Assembly: GCA_001599595.1 (NCBI GenBank) | Contig: BCHH01000020.1 | Location: 406,464-470,463 of the forward strand | Direction: 5' to 3' | Length of the DNA: 64,000 nucleotides | Source: Beverwykella pulmonaria | Lineage: Eukaryota; Ascomycota; Dothideomycetes; Pleosporales; Melanommataceae | Part shown: piece by piece, positions 58,939 through 64,000 of the stretch | Layout: each line of letters begins with the position of its first letter | Numbering within the stretch: position 1 is the first letter of the stretch | Notes under the pieces: model-generated | What the model was told of the DNA's origin: nothing | What the model saw: the letters and a program-made list of their open reading frames with translations, nothing else | Databases searched by the model: none | Program-made: the position numbers and the translations under genes

Positions 58939-59504
58939 TCTGGTTGGAATTATACTTGAAGGGGAGAAAATAAGACGTTGTACAAGCAAAAGGGTTGAAA
59001 TAACAATATAGAGGGAAATGGATGTGGCAAGGCTGGCGCGAACTCGTTAAGATGTGTGAAGTGTGATCCCTACAATCAAGATTCAGCCTTCCTTGAAAGA
59101 GCTGGAAAGGAAAAGTTACGTTTATTCACGCAGCTTGATCATGTTCAAAGCTTTGGTGATACAAACATGCAAGGTTGAGACAGTGGCGCTTGCCACGGTG
59201 CCAAAGTCCTGTCGCCAGCGCCCAGAAAAAGCGAGTGTGGTTACACTAATATGCGTTATTCGCAAAATTTTTAGTGCCAACAATCACTGCATGGATCTAG
59301 TATTCTTCTTTCAGCCTCTCATAGCTCTATTGTTGGTAATAGCTCGCGCCCTTCGATCTTGTTAATGGGCGGGGTTCGGAAGGCAGGGGGCGACCCTCGA
59401 GCCTTGTTCTTTACCAACGTGAGAAGAATATTTTTCTACTTGCCGAAGTTTCGAGCGGTTAGTCTTCGTAACTTGAGCGGTAAGTGAAAGTGAGCCAAAC
59501 CGGG

Positions 59505-61776
59505 ATGGATCTTACAAACCCAAATGCAATAGCCTTGCCTGGCCGTGACATCATTTCAATTGTTGTCCAGGGTTGCGCCTGTGATGAAGAGAAAGCGATA
59601 GATTTACTCAAGGTTCGTTCTATTACTATTGAATTTGAACGTTCTAAGCGTATTGAATATTTTGTTAGCGTACAAAAAACGATCCCAAGCGGGCCATCAA
59701 GTTTCACAATCTGCTGTCAAAGTATCACGACAGAGTGAGTCCGAGACCCTCACAGGCTATCACCCCAATTACACCTCAATCCAAAACAAGTATACCAACC
59801 AGCTCGAACGGAGCTGTCGAACCAGATGGCGACTTTTCTCTTAAGCCGAAGAGTGGAGCACCAAAATATCCGGTGGACCATCTAACGAGCATGGATTCCT
59901 ACCACAGCACTGATCAGCCTACGTTTCTATCCCACCAGGGGGTTGAATTTCCATCTCGAGGTACGAGTTATGACGTACACAGTGATGTGTTCAATAACCA
60001 AGATCTGGATTCAAACGAGCAGAGTCTAACATGGGACTTTGTGCTGCCGGTTATTCCGCTTCCTGTGAAAAGCTATGGACCCGATTTAGCGGATGGCTTT
60101 GAGACCTTCAATCTCCGTGATCTCATTGCAATCATGCAGAACGGCGCCAGTCTCAGAACAATTCAGAACTATTTAGGACGCTTTGATGACTCCACGATAA
60201 GGAAAAACATTAACAACGACATCGAAGGATTTCCAGCTATGTTCTATGTGGTGGAGACAAATAAGGAAGACATTCTTAGGACCTGGGTTACTTACGGTGG
60301 AGACACTTCTGCGATTCACACGCCGTCCAAAGTCCCACTTCTGGCCTTCGCTATCGTGCACAGTGAGAACATACGCGCAGATACAACACTCATGACGGCG
60401 ACTCTACTCAGCCTTGGGGCTTCACCGGACGTCATTCCATCAGCATTTTATTCTCCGTACCTTGAAGACCTTCCTGAGCATGGGCCAAGCGACGAGAACG
60501 CAAAAGACTTGAGCGATGAAAACAAAAGCTGGTGTAAGGACGTCGCGCGTATGAAACTTGCACGAAATTCAACCCTATCCCAGCGCTACTATCTTGAGCG
60601 TGCGGCGAAGACGAAAAAGCCGTCGCGCCGGCAAACCCAAGTTGCACAAAGAATGAAAGCAGAACCCTTGCTGGGGATTGCCAACTTCCTAATTGGACAG
60701 ACTACCGCTGCAAAGGCTCTGCTAGCTACCCTCCTCGCGCATCTAATAGAGCCCGGCAAGAAGCCTCTTGTGTTGGTGTTTGCAGGCCCCAGCGGTCATG
60801 GCAAAACAGAACTCGCTAGACGTCTTGGGCATCTCTTGTCCTTGGAGCTTGAAGTTGTTGATTGCACGATATTCAATCGTGAGATGGAGCTCTTTGGTCC
60901 TCGCCATCCATACGTTGGAGCGGAAAGAGGAACTCCTTTGAACAACTTCCTCGCCAAGAACCACGAGGAAAGGGGCATCGTGTTTCTTGACGAATTTGAG
61001 AAGACAAGCCCGGATATCCATAAGACATTGCTGCTTCCTTTCGAGAATGGTATGACCCTGAATCTGGATATGCGGGGAATGCCTCTAATCGGGTAACAGG
61101 AGAGTATCAGGACCGCCGAAACCTGGATAAGATCAATTGCTCGAAAACAATATGGATCCTCGCGACCAATGCCCACGATCCTATTATTCAAGACTTCTCT
61201 TCTCAAAACAGTCGTGTGCTATTTTCTGACGACGACGACGAAGCTGAGTCCAAACGTCTGCTGAAGCAACTGTCCTATAAGATTAGAGAAGATTTTCAGT
61301 CTCATCATGGGGTACGTTAAGAAATTCTCTAACAGACTTCTTGAGACGGTGTGCAATCCTGCTAATAACCCTGATAGCCACCAATTACTGGCCGTATCTC
61401 GGAGTTCCTTCCCTTTCTGCCGTTCTCGGTTGGTGAGCAAGCAGTTATTGTACACAAGTCTCTTTTAGAATTAGGCCGGAAAGTCCAGCGACCGGTGAAT
61501 CTTTCGGAAGGACCAGACGAGCAGCTTCTCGGGAACATCAGATTACGCATTCGGAGGGATGCCTCCGTGTGTAGGGCGTTAGCTGAGTCTGAGTACCATT
61601 CTAATCTAGGCGCCCGCAGTCTGATTGCAGCCGGAGAGAAAATCAAAAGAATGCTGGTCGAAGAGTACTTGAATATCGATGAGGAGATCACTGAGAATGA
61701 TGGCATGTCTGAATTCATCATTGATGTGAATGGGGGCGAAGTTGTAGTGAATATGGTTCCTCCAAAATCTCGTTAG
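59505..61776 (+). CDS. Ankyrin-like/ClpB-type AAA+ ATPase
   Basis: Four exons, 59505..59612, 59669..61049, 61100..61311 and 61378..61776, encode 699 residues with phase kept throughout. The N-terminus (about 15-50, IVVQGCACDEEKAIDLLKRT) resembles a small three-helix UBA-like fold. After a Ser/Pro linker, residues about 150-280 look like degenerate ankyrin repeats (GFPAMFYVVETNKEDIL, SKVPLLAFAIVHSENI, LLSLGASPDVIP). A single AAA+ module follows: Walker A GPSGHGKTE (about 409-417), Walker B GIVFLDEFEK (about 472-481), sensor region TIWILATNAHD, and a ClpB-type C-terminal small domain. ClpB/Hsp104 proteins normally carry two AAA modules; this one has one. It is a fungal stand-alone type of unknown substrate, possibly a disaggregase or unfoldase targeted by ankyrin contacts. 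Confidence 0.9.
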
Positions 61777-61835
61777 ATTAATTTTGGCATCTACTTAGAA
61801 GCTCAAATTTGCGTCGAAATTAGAAGTTGATGGAG

Positions 61836-62840
61836 CTATCTAAAAGGAAACTCCACTTCGGCACCCCATTCAAGCGGTGGTGGTCTGTCCCTTAAAAGCT
61901 TTGCTTGCTGTTCTTGCTTCCGGAAGATCGGATCATGTTCGCATTTTGCATTGATATTACTCCCACAATCAGAATACCAGTGATCCAGATCAAGAATTCG
62001 CGGGTCTCTAGTTGAAGCTTTCACCTGAGATGCATATCTTGCTGCATTTAAGCCAGTGTACTCATTCGCGCCACTTCCGGAGAGGTAGGTATTCCATGCG
62101 ACCCAGTGATGGCTGAATCGCGACAAAGAGCTCGCGGGTGGGACATTATCTTCAATAAACTTCCACGGCCCTCGTAATGCGATTGCGCAATTTTGAATGA
62201 ATTTGGATAAAGCGTACATCTCGAATCTCGGCGCTTCCAAGCGATGTGCCAACATCCAGGCGGGCACCGCCTTCGATATCCATGGCTCTTCGGAATACTG
62301 ACTTGGCTGGTAGTGCATTGGTTTTTTTGGTCTTTTAGACCATTCTATGAACATTTCAAAGACTAGTGGCTCATCATCAGGAAGGTTGATCTCTTCAGGC
62401 ACCGGTGATTCTTGTGACCTGGGGAAGTATGTTCTGGAATATCCTGACAGAGCTCGCAGATCATTGACATTGGCTTGAAAGATTTTCTCGTCATCACCAG
62501 TGCCAACCCGCACAACGACTGTCGTACGAGATAAGCTGAAAATTTCTTGTTAGTCTAGTGCCCCGAAACCGGCTCCAATTCCATAGACTCACGTCGTGTC
62601 TGATGTTTTCTGTTTCCCGAATAATGCAATAGGGGTTGAAACTGCTGGTAATGGGTCTGCAGTCTGACTTTTGGATGCTGAAGATTTTGGTAGTTCTGAT
62701 TTGACGGAGGGCGCCGGCGTTGGAAAAGTCTCGAAATTTTGTTTATTGGGGCCTCGTCCAACTCTCCTTTGAAATTGGACCAATGACGCTATGAGGTCGG
62801 TATTTTTGTAAGTGACTGAAGTGTTTTCGCTACGTTCCAT
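61836..62840 (-). CDS. BTB/POZ-like domain protein
   Basis: Exons 62840..62593 and 62535..61836, with a 57-nt intron, encode 315 residues. The first 80 residues are Ser/Pro/Lys-rich. From about residue 83 the text LSRTTVVVRVGTGDDEKIF, DLRALSGYSRTYFPR, EEINLPDDEPLVFEMFIEW matches the order of a fungal BTB domain: a strand carrying V-x-V-x-G, a helix with LxxxSxYF, then LPDDxPxVFxxFxxW. The C-terminal part (AVPAWMLAHRLEAPRFEMYAL, then an extended helical region) is as in fungal BTB proteins of unknown partner. The start is the first ATG of the frame. It converges on the AAA ATPase gene with only 59 bp between stop codons. Confidence 0.7.
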
Positions 62841-63312
62841 ACTTTTCAAAGACACAGTGAGATCAATTGCGCCAACCTAGCATTTTGATTGAATGCTCTT
62901 CGGCGGTGGGTTAGGATTTGGGAAGCGGACGTGACCCAGGCTGTGGAGAACCAGGCCTCAAGAATTGAAACACAAAAGACACGTCTAGCTGACAGGGCAA
63001 CAATACACAGCTGGTTGTGGCGTCAGGCTGAGAAGTTAACGAGACACAGCGCATTCGGCCAAACTTCCAACCACTCGCACTTGACGGCAAATGGCGTTTC
63101 GTCTCGGGTCGCAAAAAATGACTCACCTAACTGACAGTCTCCGTCATCTGCTATCCCAGCAAGGTTGCACCGCATGTCGCCACGTTGAGCAAACAGGGGG
63201 CAAGGTTGGAAATCGCAAGCACATAGGGCGACAACGATTAATGACAAGCTGATGTTCTAATATCAATATCAAGTATTGTAGGTTTGAATCTAAGGGCTCC
63301 ATTCGCTGGTAG
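62841..63312. other. Intergenic region, probably containing the 5' end of the next gene
   Basis: The first exon(s) of the gene at the right edge may lie here, but no start could be chosen with confidence. No other feature seen. Confidence 0.35.
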
Positions 63313-64000
63313 GTTTCTCAATTAGTTCTACGTTGCGTTGCATCCGCATTAACCAATCCTGCATCGCCTCAACCTTGCGAGCAGCTTAGCTGGGCTGAGA
63401 TATTTTCTATCGATACTTATGCTCAGCTCATGCAAGCTGCATGGGCTTGGATTAGGATTTTCAAACTTAACAAAACTCGTATGGACAAGGCTGAGAACGC
63501 CATGCTAAAGCTATTTCCTCTACACGACACCCCAGAAGCCGAGTTCCAGTCTTTGTCGGAGGTCGGAAATCTTTTACAGCATATTGACTGCCAACAGAGT
63601 CTCTTGTCGCGCGTCTTTTACCATTCCTCGCTGAACCTAGAGCTCCTTAAAGTCAATTTCAATCGAGCCATCATGGCTAATTGGACTCAGAGGTCCGCTT
63701 TAGGGCAAAGAGTCTCTATTGGGACATTCTACAACGCCAGAAACGACAACTTCATACCGGACAGTTTACTGAAGCCAAACCTTCCTGCAGATGCGGTTCA
63801 TACGACTGAGGTTCACAAAGTAAACGTCACTGTCAACGATCAGGATACCTACCAAAAGCAATTCGAAACCATGGGAATCAATTCTGCATTGTCCGCAAGC
63901 ATTCTAGCAGAAATGGTGGACTATAGAGGCTCGACTCGCTACTTAATGGAAACTAGAGAAGGAGGATCTGTACGGGCAGCTCTCCATCATACTGTCAATA
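63313..64000 (+). CDS. Partial gene with a stonustoxin-type MACPF-like N-terminal module
   Basis: A frame is open from after a TAG at 63310-63312 (a possible splice acceptor) to the window end, about 229 codons. In-frame ATGs at 63430 and 63481 are possible starts. The first ~120 residues are helical and unrecognised (for example WAWIRIFKLNKTRMDKAEN). From about 63695 the text SALGQRVSIGTFYNARNDNF, then SALSASILAEMV, RGSTRYLMETRE and ALHHTVN, follows the order of the N-terminal region shared by stonustoxin/verrucotoxin-type proteins and many fungal multidomain proteins of unknown role. In the animal proteins this region belongs to a MACPF/CDC-like pore-forming fold. Here only the N-terminal part is visible, so no toxin activity can be inferred. 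The rest lies outside the window. Confidence 0.55.

Noticed and set aside
63265..63300. GGTTTGAATCT resembling a tRNA B box
   Set aside because: No A box or cloverleaf upstream within the needed distance.
1..64000. CRISPR arrays, bacterial operons, riboswitches, rRNA genes
   Set aside because: None seen; the window is clearly fungal nuclear DNA with spliceosomal introns.

Overview
This window looks like nuclear DNA of a filamentous ascomycete (Pezizomycotina), most likely a dothideomycete. Reasons: short spliceosomal introns (46-90 nt is usual) with GT..AG ends; families typical of these fungi (fungal rhodopsin-domain membrane protein, GILT-like thiol reductase, XlnR, RRN6, atypical hexokinase); no bacterial operons. 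The class-level guess is an inference from overall protein feel, not from a search. All gene models below were spliced by eye, checking that reading phase is kept and that conserved motifs join across introns.

Layout. 1-8.9 kb: a Baeyer-Villiger monooxygenase (minus) among gene-poor DNA holding a pogo-type transposase relic, a Tc1/mariner-type transposase relic and a possible small secreted cysteine-rich peptide. 8.9-19.6 kb: a dense housekeeping block: rhodopsin-domain membrane protein, SHE9/MDM33 mitochondrial protein, HAD-type phosphatase, NECAP-like endocytic adaptor, GILT-like reductase, atypical hexokinase. 20-28 kb: a decayed cysteine-rich membrane protein, an intact and probably highly expressed alcohol dehydrogenase, a decayed GH31 glycosidase next to a copia-type gag relic, and an orphan 222-aa protein. 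28.9-37.7 kb: aldehyde dehydrogenase and, after a long empty upstream region, the xylanolytic regulator XlnR in six exons. 37.7-48.4 kb: more than 10 kb with no gene I can support. 48.4-64 kb: dense again: RRN6 (Pol I initiation), SPC25 (kinetochore), a DEAH helicase of DHX35 type, a GNAT acetyltransferase, a coiled-coil protein, an ankyrin/ClpB-type AAA ATPase, a BTB-like protein, and the start of a gene running off the right edge whose N-terminal region resembles the module found in stonustoxin-type MACPF-like proteins.

Working together. Alcohol and aldehyde dehydrogenases lie about 4.6 kb apart and could act in one oxidation route, but nothing ties them as a cluster. XlnR lies about 9 kb from a dead GH31 gene of the class such regulators often control. 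In three of four identifiable stops in the GH31 relic a conserved Trp codon has become a stop by a G:C-to-A:T change, as expected from RIP (repeat-induced point mutation) or general C-to-T decay. The most unusual neighbourhood is the right end (about 59.5-64 kb).
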